Assembly (NCBI GenBank): GCA_002803225.1
Contig: NXFV01001302.1
Coordinates: 1 to 60,653, forward strand
Origin: Gamarada debralockiae
Taxonomy: Eukaryota > Ascomycota > Leotiomycetes > Helotiales > Hyphodiscaceae
DNA length: 60,653 bases
Direction: 5' to 3'
This document shows positions 22,227 to 33,386 of the stretch, one piece after another (the first letter of the stretch is position 1; each line of letters begins with the position of its first letter). The translations under genes were made by a program, and so were the position numbers. The notes under the pieces are model-generated. The model was not told the origin of the DNA. It ran no database searches and saw nothing but the letters and a program-made list of their open reading frames with translations.

Positions 22227-23120
22227 CTAAGAAACTTCACGCGAACGACATACACTCACCCACCCTAACCCCAATATGTTGACCTCTCTTTGACTGAGCC
22301 TTACAGAGAAGTTCCATCGCTTTACGTTGATACCTTGACAAGTCATCCACCGCAGTGCCGATATTTCAACGTGGGATAAATGGCGGAGGCGACCCTGGCA
22401 CCAGCAATCTAACCCTGTCCTTCCTGGACGAAGATCTTCCAGGACGAGGCCCCTACCCTCACCGTATCTTGGAATTGATATCCTAGAGTCTAGGAGCATT
22501 AGGTTTTGCAGCTTGCTAAAATCGTCCATGAGCTTAAGTAATTTCAGACTTTCCACCCATGCCGTCCTAAGAACTAGTGATTGAGTCATTGAAAGATTCT
22601 TTGCAAAGAAGCGGAGCATCGTGTCAGGGCACTTGGCTTCGTCGGCAAGAAAATCGAAGAAAACTGTGTCGCGAGACCAGTTTACGTAAATGCAAGGCCC
22701 TACGGGAACGTCGATCTTTATCTGCGTATATTCCCTTAAGGCCTCGTTGCGAGATTCTTGGCAGATAGACAAGGTCTGGACTGGCTCTGCTTCCACACGG
22801 ACTTCCCAAGTCGCAGTGTCCCAGTCAAGATCGGGAGCGATTCTGATAAGACGTCGCCCTGGAACCAATTTCCATATCTTCCGGCGCAATTCCAGTGGGA
22901 GCTTCGGAAATCCAGTGAAAGTCGTTGTTTGCTTAACAGCAGCGGTGTTATATCTAGCATTGCAGTGTGATGTGCTGGGCTCCTTGGCTAGGTAATTGTC
23001 GTGAGGACTGCTCGAGGGTTGTAGGCCGATAGAAGACGTAAGGTTGAGATGTGCTCGATTATGAGGCAGGTTTGCAGATGTTGTTCTGGATGAAATCATG
23101 TCGACTTTTGGTAGGGCCAA
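22227..23120 (-). CDS. 2EXR domain protein
   Basis: A single intact 297-codon frame. Residues about 68-155 match the fungal 2EXR domain: FTGFPKLPLELRRKIWKLVP near the start, then ETVQT-like VQTLSICQESRNEALREY, then the paired tail YVNWSRDTVFFDF, in which the restored soil is Asn-Trp-x-x-Asp. Residues 1-65 are Ser/Asn-rich and disordered; the C-terminal half is helical without a named domain. 2EXR proteins are abundant in Pezizomycotina, often lineage-specific and of unknown molecular function; the first helix resembles an F-box. There is no RIP, and codon use is normal. It is convergent with the C4HC3 gene 260 bp away. I chose the first ATG because the 2EXR domain lies far inside and the frame is closed upstream. 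Confidence 0.85.
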   Translation of the reverse strand: MALPKVDMISSRTTSANLPHNRAHLNLTSSIGLQPSSSPHDNYLAKEPSTSHCNARYNTAAVKQTTTFTGFPKLPLELRRKIWKLVPGRRLIRIAPDLDWDTATWEVRVEAEPVQTLSICQESRNEALREYTQIKIDVPVGPCIYVNWSRDTVFFDFLADEAKCPDTMLRFFAKNLSMTQSLVLRTAWVESLKLLKLMDDFSKLQNLMLLDSRISIPRYGEGRGLVLEDLRPGRTGLDCWCQGRLRHLSHVEISALRWMTCQGINVKRWNFSVRLSQREVNILGLGWVSVCRSREVS

Positions 23121-24170
23121 GATATTGGAGATGGAGATGAAGGAGATTTTGAATTAGGAATGCCCTGCTTTATACTTATTTCTAGACAAGTGGCGCACTA
23201 ACAGGCCACATAGCGGGTCCTGCCGCAGCTGAATTCCTGCCAGCGTTGGTTGCCACACTACCTCCGTAACTGTAAATCGCTTTCCGTTAAGGCTGCGGCG
23301 AAGACGACGAAGGGTCGTTCTGGGCGGGTCTTGATACGAGGGCTAGCGGCGCATGAAGGAACAGGAGGACGGTCGAGAAGCAGGGAAGGGATAATGCCGG
23401 CGAAGGAGACGTTTTGCTGACTGGTTATATCGCAGAATCAGAGCGGCAGAAGAACGTTTTAGCTCCTCGTAGAAGGTCAGATATCAGTAGCTTTCGTAAG
23501 AACTAACACCAGTTGTCAAGGACACCTGGTCGAATTGTTATATAAAAATGGAATGCAGAAAGCGTAGGCGAGCATATTACGGCATCATAAGTTAGCCTTG
23601 GAGTCGGTAGTTTGGTTGACAGCGGACTCTGCACTTCTCATTGCAAAGTGCTGATTGGTGGCGCGGTTGAACTACCGAGCAACATCCTTTAGAGACACAA
23701 GATAGATGGCGAACAAAATGAACTCTGCCCTATTGAATGCTCACAATTTCTGCATCATATTCTCGACCTCTACGTTTCTAAATTTGTACTCAGTTCATAA
23801 GTAGAGGGAGGCAGAATTGGGAACCCCAAAAATAGATATCCTGGAATGGGCCAGGGGTGCAAAAACGGCTCCGCATTATGTGCACGTCTTCACCGGACCA
23901 AGTCTTAACCTGTTTAGAAGAAGTGCGGTAAGTCTTGTTGTTCTTATCATTCTTAGTTCTTGTTTACAGATCGAATGATCCCAATCCGATCGAGCAATGT
24001 GGAGCGCGGCAAGTGGAGGAGCAAGGGTCGAGAAGAGTTATCAAAGCACATACGTAAGACCTTGTGCTAAAGGGGAATAATAACATATTCTTATCTGAGC
24101 TACTTGATCTGTTAGAGGCATCGAAAGTGATCTTTTTACATGTTCTTAATATACAGCTTTCAAAATGAAA
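23121..24170. other. Upstream region of the 2EXR gene, no gene
   Basis: Composition is ordinary. A TATATAAAAA box sits at about 23538-23547 on the plus strand but no ORF follows it. The inverted pair CGGTAGTT (about 23607) and AACTACCG (about 23669) is the only structure noticed. RIP signature begins sharply near 24170. Confidence 0.45.
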
Positions 24171-24179
24171 AATGACTTA

Positions 24180-25600
24180 AAACAGGTTAGTAGTACTCTA
24201 CTACCAAAGGAGTTTTGCGTTCCTTAACTCAAACGCCACTAATACTATTATTATTAAGGAGAAAAACCTAAGAGTAACTCCCCTGCTCTACTGCGTAATA
24301 ACTCCCCTTCTAAGAGCGTCCTCTATACTATTATAAAGTACACCCTTCAAAAGCGTCGAAATTATAAGTACTATTCGTAGTAGATTAATATTCGGAATAT
24401 CAGGGAGATCATCTCGGCGCTTTAGTGTTCCTACAAGCCTATAGATAAATGTCTAGTTTGCTATACTCTCGATATTAAGAATACGAAGCGCAGTAACAAT
24501 ATCCTCACTACTAATATAAAGACTAGCAAGTATATTATACATAATAGCTATAATTAAGTAGGGCTTGATTTCATCCCCCTTAAGAAATAGTATTCTATCT
24601 AGAGGGAGAGGTATTCTGTTCTTAGAACGCAGTAGTCCTAGGGGATATTATTCGTAGAAGTTAGACTTTTTACGTAATAAACGCTCCTATGTCACATCCT
24701 TAAAGGGCTTAGGGCCGCTTGCTATATTATAAAAGGCTATGTCTTATTTAATATAATAACATCAGAGATAAGTACTAATAGGATATTATAAAGCTTCTAG
24801 GTCGCTAAAGATTTTAGCTAGGATTACTGCCGCGAATATAGCAACTCTTGTATATACAACTGAGGGGATATTCTCTAAGAGTTCGTAAAACTTCTCTACT
24901 ACTAGTATATTATTAAAATTATTAGCTGCGTTATCTTATAGGGTTAGAATACCCTTAGTAGATATATTATAGCCGTCTTATATATAAACTTTTCCGATTC
25001 TCTTCTAGAAGATCTTGGGGTAAAGTTTCGCGAACTATATAATATTAGTTAATAGCAATATAAGGAGGAGGTTGACTTTTTGTTTTTCATTAATAGCTCT
25101 AGTAAATACTTAATATATAAGCTTAAACCTATTCTCAAAAAAGTTATCTTTGTTTAGTATAAAGGTTCCCTTATCTAGTATAAAGGAGGCCTCGAATTCA
25201 TAGTTAAATACTTCCTGATATTCTAGGGGACCCCTAGTACTAATGCTGACTAGAATATCCCGAAGGCCGAGGAGGTCTAAGGCTATACGTACAAGGATAG
25301 TGCGTTTGTGTAGTGGTTTTATATTTATAATAAATCCCTTAAAGTATACTAAGCTAAGACAATTAAGCTCTCTTAGTATAACTATTACTACTAAGTTATT
25401 ATAGTCTTTCCCTAGGTCCATTACGACTAAAACGCGTAGAGCCTGTATACCCTTCGACTTATAAGTTTGTATAACCCTAAGAAGTCCTTTATAAACCTCT
25501 TTCTCTTCTATAGTAAGACGACTAGAAATAAATAGTATCAGTATAATAGAATTAAAGAAAATCAAAGGTAAAGGTTATAGTTAAGATTATATAGAATAAA
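24180..25600 (-). pseudogene. Nucleoside-hydrolase-like (IU_nuc_hydro) protein, RIP-killed
   Basis: Inosine/uridine-preferring nucleoside hydrolases cleave the N-glycosidic bond of nucleosides using a metal held by an N-terminal Asp cluster. The minus strand reads ALRVLVVMDLGKDYNNLVVI, where the family has D-x-G-x-D-x-D-D; two Asp now read Asn. Next come LVYFKGFIINIKPLHKRTIL, RIALDLLGLRDILVSISTRG, FNYEFEASFI, VYI.DGYNISTKGILTL, the NNF metal-site region as AANNFNNILVVEKFYELL, then SVVYTRVAIFAAVI and EIKPYLIIAIMYNILASL. One frame runs for about 450 codons with stops only at RIP positions. Order and length fit a fungal cytosolic member. The family call rests on memory of fungal homologues with MDLGKDYDD motifs; the C-terminal 80 codons are less certain. 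Confidence 0.72.
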
Positions 25601-28600
25601 TACTTTTTAGTTATAATTAGGGTCTTACGAAATAATAGTTATCGAGATAAATAGTAAATTAGTCAAGAAAGTTATACTTAAGCGAATATATACTCTCGGG
25701 CGGGAACAGTTATAACTACAGCCTTAATAAATACATAATTTAAAGCCAAAGCCTCGTTAGTATCCTTGTATGACCAGGCTTATAGCATACTAGGCTGTAT
25801 AATAGCAGTTCGGATAGATTACTATTATTTCTAAATTTAGGAGAGATCTATTAAATTTTAGTTACTTAGTAGCTCTTATCTATTCAAGGAGATTTTAAAG
25901 TAAGTATTCTCTAAGTATCTATCTATTTAGATATAATAGAATTTAGTTCTTATAATAAGAAATAGTTTGTACCTAGTAATAATTAAAGAGCCTTATATAA
26001 TAAATACTTTTCGAGGAATTTAGTTTATTTTTAGATAGTTTAGATAACCTAGCTTCTATAACTCACTTTAAATAACTTACTTAAGATAATCTAATTTAGA
26101 TAACCTAGTTTAGAAGACCTACTTTAGGTGATCTAGGTAATCTAGCTTAGATAATCCAGCCTCCCTTCTCCCCTCTCTCTTCCTCCCCCTAAAAAAGCAA
26201 AGAGGGCGGATTATAATTTTTTACTCTAGGCCTATACCTAGTTTCTATTCCCCTTATATCTAGGTAGTTCTTTCGGAGGAATATTAATCTATAGAATTAG
26301 TGCCTATACTTAACCTTACGAGGTACAATTAAGGTTTAACGAAATGCTAAATCCTTGAAAACCCAAGCTTAGTAGTATATAATTGAACTTATTATCTTAT
26401 AGTACAATAGATATATATTAAAATTCAACAGGATATCGCTTTTAATATTTCTATACATAATACCTAATATAACTGACAACTATCTTTTTGAGAGCATATA
26501 TCCTGATAGTTGGCCACCTGAAACTGGCATTTCAAAAGCAGCGAAAATCACTATTAGAGCTGCTATAGATACCTTAATTATTATTCTGGCTACCTCACCA
26601 ATACCATATGCCATAGAGTTCATACTTGCACATAAGCTCTCTTAAACAAGGTCATCTCTTATTTAAAACAGTCTATATTAAATGGCATATTCTATTATCC
26701 TATACTAACCTAGCTTGTTATTATATATACTGCCACTGAGATCGGAATATTAACTAAATAAGGGTTCTCGTTAGAGAAGGAATTTATCTACTATATAGAC
26801 CTTACTGTACAGGTATAAATATTACTAGCTAAGTTAACAGGGCTAAGATTCTTTAGACTCAGACGTATTATACTATTGTATATTAGCCTTCGTATAGTTT
26901 CGTTATTAATAAACACTAGGTTTTGTAGTTAGATGAAGGGTCCTAGGAGATAGGAGATATAAGAGAGATCTCTATAATAGGGAAGCCCAACCGCGAGTAA
27001 TTGTACCGTATAAAGCTACTAAGTGAAAAAAGTAATAACTCTACTAATAGTAGGGGCGAAGCTCTAGGGAAATTCCCAGAGGACTTAGTTGCGAGATTAA
27101 TTAATATAAGTATACGCGCCTGGCCGTTTACTAAACTAGATTCAGGAGTATTATATTAAACTCTTAGCCTGAGATTTACTATATATATAGGGTTTAGATA
27201 GGAGTTGTTTTAATATAAACCCTCTAATTAGGCTGCCGTCTATAAACGAACGTAGGTCTTATTATAATAAGACGCAGTAGTATAGCTATCTACTAAATTT
27301 TTATCTACAACTTAGAAGAGAGGTTTAGAAAGTCGAAGAACGTCTTAGCTACCTTAGTAATAGTAGTATTAGGTATAGGATAGTATTATACTATACTAGC
27401 TCTCTTATGGGATTATACTAGATAATAGACTAAATTAGCGCTAGAGAGATTACCTAAGAGCTAGTAGTAAGCAGGAGATTTAAGACAGAAATACTTTAGA
27501 TAGTAACCTTATATCTTTGTATATCTTGCTCTTAGTAGTACTATAGCTTGGTTTATAGTTAGTATAAGGATAGAAGATATTATAGATAAAGAGAATAAAT
27601 CTTTTAGTAGTATTTTTCGCCTTCCTTTATGTTTCTTTATATACGTACTAACCTACTAAGGTAGGATATACTTAGCTATATATAAAGCCGTGTCTTCTAA
27701 AAGGCGGCTAATATTTAGGAAGGCTTGCTATCGGGGTTATAAAGTGCGTAGGGCACTCCTCTACTTTGCATAGTTGTGCAGGGGATCACAAGGCAGACTT
27801 AGTAATCCCAAGTCAATATAAGGAAGCTCGGCCCTTCTAGCTGCTACTATCTCAGTACTAATACTGTCATCAAGTTAAAAGGGTATGTACTCTCCCTTGC
27901 TTTTTATATATAGTTTATAAAGCTATCCTGATATTCCCGTTAGTAATATAACGGGTATATCCTAAGTTATATACGCACGATGAACTTGACTATAATACTT
28001 CTGTTGCTAAATCCGCTGTAGAGGAAACTGGCTTTACCTATACTACTGAATAGAATATTAATTCGGCTATCCTGCTCCCTACTTACCACTCTCCCTTAGC
28101 TTCCTATCAACGGATCCCGTTGCTCTCTAAAGATAGCTTCGCCGCTAATGTACTACGTCTGTAGGTTTAATTAGAGATAAGACAGCTAATGCTATTCTTG
28201 CTTAGTCTAAAGTTATATATAGGTAGCCTTTGTCGTAACGCAAGTAGCGCAAAGGTATAATTTTTTCAATCTCAGGGGTATAGAAAAGCAAAGGGCTCGT
28301 TTATGGCCGTAATACCCTGTCAAACCCAAGTCTAGCTGAAAGGTATATACGAATAAAAATACCTCCTAAGGTAAGACCTACCTTGTATCCCCTGGCCAGA
28401 TGAACACAAAAGCCTAGTTTTATCACTAACCTTATATCTACTAAGTACTCAGAAACGCTGGTACTTCTTATCTTTATATTACTGCCGCTATAAGTCTAAA
28501 GCAAAAAGCTCCTTAAAAGTCTTCCCTAAGAGTTAGCAAAATTCCGAGTATTACAGATCTCTGTAATAGTCTCGGTCTTTAATATACATCCACGAGTAAG

Positions 28601-28850
28601 AAAAAAGCGTTTAATAACAAAATACGCGACTAGAGAAAGTCCTATTAGACTTATACTAGCTAACTTACAACGTAGCTTAAGGATTGGAATAACCCTACTA
28701 TCTAATCTAATTTGAAAGAGGTAGCTAAAGTATTCTTAAAAAAATACTAAGGAAGTTACTAGTCTACTAACGTTAGTTAGTATCCTTAGCTCTAGTACCT
28801 ACAAGATAAGCAGAGGTAAGAACTACAAAACACTTTATTACTAGTAAACG
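25601..28850. other. RIP-degraded DNA, only fragments of frames
   Basis: The minus strand near 26500-26650 reads MNSMAYGIGEVARIIIKVS and AALIVIFAAFEMPVSG (a hydrophobic segment), and near 27100-27480 a frame with SANLVYYLV..HKRASIV and TKVAKTFFDFLNLSSKL. The plus strand near 27985-28165 reads YNTSVAKSAVEETGFTYTTE. None can be assigned. Around 26030-26160 imperfect repeats of TAGATAACCTAG / TAGATAATC occur, again of the GATNA(T/C)C type. Confidence 0.35.
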
Positions 28851-28859
28851 CTAATTTTT

Positions 28860-29995
28860 TTTAACAAAAAAGGATTGTGTATCTGTTAAGATAGGTTATC
28901 TAGAAACAGAATTAATACTATTATAATAATATTACCTATAGTCTGTAACCCAAGAAGAGAAAGTTATTAGATGCTCTAGAAGGTCCTATTATCTAAGGCG
29001 ATATAAACGTATCGTATTAGCCTTAGGTATATATATACTCGGATATACTTACAAGTGCTCCTATTCTCTAGATCTCGTCTAATAGTCTAGCCTATCTATC
29101 TGGAAAGCTATCCTTTTAGGTCATTAGAAATTTGTCTAAAATTACTAAAGTACTATAGCCTAATAGTAGCCTCTAATATTAGTCTCCGTCAGATTTTGTC
29201 TAGGAGATTCTAAACCTAAGGCAGGTATCTTATATATTAAGGATCGAGCTTACCCTCGAGACTACTAAGTATAATACTATACTACTGATTTCAATAAACG
29301 ATATAGACACTTGGAAATATACAAAGTAGTACTTTGAGATAAGGCTTAAAGAGGTTAAAAGTATAGTAGATAATTAGCTATATATTCGGGTCTTAATTAA
29401 GCTAATTTACGGGGAAAATATAGACTTAGGATCTAGTCTGGATAACAATAAGGAGTTTGTGTTTTAGGCTATTATTAGAGAGAATTATTAGCTAAATAAT
29501 AGCTTTAATATATTTCTTTTATATAGTTATAATCAAGCCTCTGTTTTTGATGACTAGAAAGTTTGGCAGATGTAGGTAGCCTTCTTAGAAGCAGGAGGGT
29601 AATACTTCCTGCTCCGTATATCGAAGAAGAACGTTATGTACTTCTAAGCTAGTTAGCTTCTCGATTCATAGGCATTAGTAGGCATACGGTCAGTAGGACC
29701 TGACTAACTATACGAAGACTCAGAAGAGTTGCCAACAAGTATGGTACAAAGAACTCTTTAGGAAACATTTAAGCGCCTAATCGGTTTCCGTTATTCTCCT
29801 ATTCTCAGTTCTATCTATAATTGGCGACTACCCAGGTCAGGAAGTTCCAGGTGCGTAGCTGGTTCTAAAGCTAAAGTCAGCGCGAAGGATCAAACGGGAA
29901 GAGTGAATAAGCGAAAATGCCAAGCATTTAAAAGGGGTTCATACGGATCCCAGGCGCACATGGCGTGTTATACCGCATTGCCTGGGACAAAATCC
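28860..29995 (+). pseudogene. Unidentified gene, RIP-killed 5' part and unmutated 3' part
   Basis: One plus-strand frame stays coherent from about 28960 to a TAG near 29993: SYILRIELTLETTKYNTILL, ISINDIDTWKYTK, FEIRLKEVKSIVDN, LIKLIYGENIDLGSSLDNN, YNQASVFDD, VAFLEAGG, IRSVGPD, EDSEELPTSMVQRTL. It then continues without stops as ETFKRLIGFRYSPILSSIYN and a basic Ser/Lys-rich tail. RIP stops vanish at about 29755 although the frame continues, so mutation stopped inside the gene. At least 340 codons. I do not recognise the family. Confidence 0.45.
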
Positions 29996-31180
29996 GCATC
30001 CTCCCATTAGAGTCAAGATCAAGGAGCATATTACAGGGAGAGTCCCTCCGCCTTGGTCCTCATTTCTCTTTTTTCGGCTACCTGAATCCTAGTTACTACT
30101 AGCCCCGAAATCGTTAAGATAGTGGATATAAGGGAAGAAGTAGAGCATAGTACTAGATATCTACGCTATCAAACTATTGGGCTTCGCTGAGCTCTGAGTC
30201 TGCCTTGTGATTCTCGGGTTGTGGCTAACTTCTACTGCTATCCCTCTCTTTTTATTCCTGCTGGCACAATACAGCTTCGTAGATCTTGTCACCTCAAGCA
30301 GACGATACGGCGTAGCTATGGACCAGTCGGGTTTTACTTTCGATCAGAATCATTCTGTTCTTTAATTTTACCATACCACTCGGACTTATAATCATGGCTG
30401 TGCTAACCAAGCGCCATCTCATATGCTCAGGGAAGGGGTAGATGCGTGCTCAAGCTGCTCAGCTTTGACGCCAAATCGAGCCTTTAGCTAGCATCTTCAA
30501 CCCTCGTATATACACCTCGTTGGTCGTTCAGACGTCGGCGATTCCATCGGATGAGCCTTCCACCGGGGCTCCTAAGACGCTCCATCTTGAGAGGCTTGAC
30601 ATGCGCCGTCAGCACATACAGCATTTCGGGGACATGGCATGCTTCCTGTTAAGTGTCGGATCAGTATCGGCGTTTGATTCTCCAAGAACCTGGCTTTCTG
30701 TGGCCGTCTAACATGTTTGGAGTGCATTATAACCACGTCAGAAACTGAATATGAGATCCTCCGAGCGTAGAATGTCTGGGAGCGCGGCATCACTTAACCA
30801 AAGAGTCCATGTAGTTGTAGAGCGGGACAAGAAGTACCTCTTACTAATCCCTCTAAGGCTCTATTTTGTACCCTTATATAGACCGTATATCTATCAGGGG
30901 AGTCTAGGTCCCTAGTAGGTATAGATACCCTAGGCAGTTATTCCCTTTGACTGTCAGCTACAAGAAAATAGCTTACTATATAATGGAGCTCTTACTGATA
31001 AACGCTTAGCGTATGATCTACAAACAGGGGCCTGACTTTTACCTACTCCCTCTCAGCGCAGGAATGCGCCGAGGCTCAGAAGGGCGAAGCCTAAGGGGGA
31101 AGTATAAGAAGTAATGCTTCCTCTCCTATCTCAGCATTCTATCTTCACCTTCGTTTCTGCTAACCTACTGTTGTCTTTAT
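29996..31180. other. Mostly unmutated gap without a secure gene
   Basis: Short open frames exist on both strands at 30520-30793 but they overlap and show no domain. A plus frame around 30318-30480 reads DQSGFTFDQNHSVL, a stop, FYHTTRTYNHGCANQAPSHM and Cys-rich sequence, which may be a fragment of an older gene. RIP resumes near 30830. Confidence 0.35.
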
Positions 31181-31184
31181 ATTC

Positions 31185-32026
31185 ACTATATAATAAACTT
31201 AATTTCGCCTCCCAAGTATAGTTATAGAGCCGTTTACAGAATATTACCTAAAGTAGATAATATTATTAAAGGCGAAATCCCCTACTTTTACCTTAATTCT
31301 TGTAGAAGGGTTAATTGCCTCGCAACTAAGACAAAGCTGTATAAAGAAATTCTTATTCTACTAAGGGTGATAAGAAAGGCCCTGAATAAAATCTTATATA
31401 CCTACTAAATACAACGAATATTTGGCGTTATATTACTTCCTGCTACTATCGTCTATAATACTATCCAAATGTCTTACTACCTTACTTAGAGGGGGATAGC
31501 CCTATTACAACTTAGCCTCGAGAGGAAAAAGATAGAGGATAATATTCTCAAAGAGATCCTTAAGAGTTTATTTATAAGTTTAGAAGTAATCTTTAAGATA
31601 CTTATTAGACTAGGCCTTAAAACGTATAAAAGTATAAAGTAATAGATAGGAGATGTATGCTATTGTATATTACTAATACTAGCAAGGCTTTTAGAAGCAT
31701 ATAGGTCTCGCTTTATATCTATAGGTACTATTTATCTAGTATTACAAAAAAGACTACTAAAAGAATACTGTTCTAGTATTACCTGTCTCTATTTCGATTA
31801 GATCTATAACCTAAAGGAAGATCTTATATCTACTAGTCTATAATTAATAAAGGACCTTTCTAATATATCTATAGTAATTAAAAAGTAGCTTCCTAGAGTT
31901 CTATAGGCTTTAAACGGCTCTTCTATAGAGAGGGATAATAACTATCTCTTCTATAATCTCCTAGAAAGGCTATATAATACTTATAATAAGTTACTAGGGT
32001 TACTACTTCTAGTATCAAAGAACTAA
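31185..32026 (+). pseudogene. Unidentified RIP-killed gene, about 280 codons
   Basis: A single plus-strand frame reads INLISPPKYSYRAVYRILPK, FYLNSCRRVNCLATKTKLYK, EILILLRVIRKALNKILYTY, GIALLQLSLERKKIEDNIL, KEILKSLFISLEVIFKILI, RLLEAYRSRFISIGTIYLV, QKRLLKEYCSSITCLYFD, NYLFYNLLERLYNTYNKLL and ends at TAA 32024-32026. The stops inside are TAA/TAG at Gln/Trp positions. It is strongly helical with several Cys. No family could be named. It may be the C-terminal part of a larger protein. Confidence 0.42.
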
Positions 32027-32754
32027 GCCAGGTACTCTATGCCTGGCTAGGATATTTGTCCAGGTCAAATACTCTATTCTTATATAAAATACTTATACTA
32101 ACTTAATTTAGGTCTAAAGCTATTATACGTATAAGTAAGGCTAATTAAGTCTTCTATAGTATAGAAATCAAAGAGCTAATATTAAATAGGGAAGGGGGAA
32201 GAGAGTAAAGTTAAGGTTAGAGATATAGAGTAGCTACTAGTTAAAGAATATACTTAAGTACTCTAGCTTAAGCTCTTAAAGTTTTAGATCTTAGGGTAAT
32301 ATATATTAAGATAAGATTAGGTAAATAATTACTTATTATAGTGTCCTATGTCTTAATAGTATACGGGCTACTATTATAAACTTTATGATTATAGCCTGTA
32401 CGGACATCGGGGTTTATACTATAATCTAGAGATTCCTACTAATATATAGTAAAGTTAATTTAAATAATAATAGGAGAAATTTTAAATTTAGTTACCTAAA
32501 GATATAGATAGCTATAAAAGATGAGCTATAATGCCTGCTACCACAGGAGCAGTCCATCACGTGCTTCAACTGTGCTTTTGCATAGGTTACCCCCTCTTAA
32601 GGATAAAGAATCTTTATCTCTATATATATATATATTATAGCTAATTATAATATAAAAATACAAAGTATTATAATCTATAGAGGTAGCGTTAGTCTTGTCT
32701 TACTACGTAATTATAGGCTATAGTGCCAAGAAATACATTATATATAAAAGACTT
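32027..32754. other. RIP-degraded spacer
   Basis: No coding frame was seen. A short less-mutated patch with CACGTG and CAGGAGCAG words lies at about 32535-32580, and a TATATATATATATAT run at about 32620-32634. Confidence 0.4.
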
Positions 32755-32994
32755 AAGTACTATCTAAAACCTAGTACTAGAAATTATATTATACTCTAAA
32801 TAATTAAGTACTATCTAAAATCTAGTACTAGAAATATTCTTATACTCTAAATAGTTAGGTACTATCTAAAATCTAGTACTAAAACTATTTTTATACTCTA
32901 AATACTTAAGTACTATCTAAAATAGAGTACTAAGAATTATATTATACTAAAAATCATTGAGTACTATCTATAATAGAGTACTAAAACCGGGTTT
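32755..32994. repeat. 51-bp tandem array with AGTACT palindromes
   Basis: Units start at 32755, 32806, 32857, 32908 and 32959 (the last partial). Each has AAGTACTATCTAAAATCTAG followed by TACTAGAAAT and an AT-rich arm. AGTACT and CTAGTACTAG are palindromic, so each unit can fold on itself. The array ends at CCGGGTTTCCCCCGG, another small palindrome (about 32987-33001). Confidence 0.9.
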
Positions 32995-33018
32995 CCCCCG
33001 GAAGCTTTAACTAGTCAT

Positions 33019-33045
33019 AAAGGCTATATCCTAAGGATAGCCTTT
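33019..33045. repeat. Imperfect 27-bp hairpin
   Basis: AAAGGCTATATCCTAAGGATAGCCTTT folds with 9-nt outer arms (AAAGGCTAT/ATAGCCTTT). It lies just after the 51-bp array and 340 bp beyond the stop of the mutated C4HC3 gene; it could be an element end or a terminator-like structure. Confidence 0.5.
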
Positions 33046-33386
33046 GAAGTCTATAGTTTTATAAGTTATCTTTTAAGATAAAGAGTAAATAAGTATAAGT
33101 AGTTAACCTATTATATAAGGCAGCTTTCGCTTAAGTTCTTTAGGAGGAAACTTGAATATAAGCGCTTTAATTAGTGCCTATTATAGCCTAATATAACCCC
33201 AAGGGAGCGTGGGTTCGTAAGTATAGTAGGTATTAAAGCACGTGATATAAATAAGGCTAGGGGCAATAGTTTAGTTATATAGTAAGTAAGATTATTTACT
33301 AAAGATAAATTGAAAATTATAGATAATCTCCTAGATAGTTCTATAAAGTAATTATAGATTCCTTAGCCTATTCTAACCTAGAATAA

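Noticed and set aside
22577..22995. Plus-strand ORFs inside the 2EXR gene
   Set aside because: Antisense shadows of a clear 297-codon domain-containing frame.
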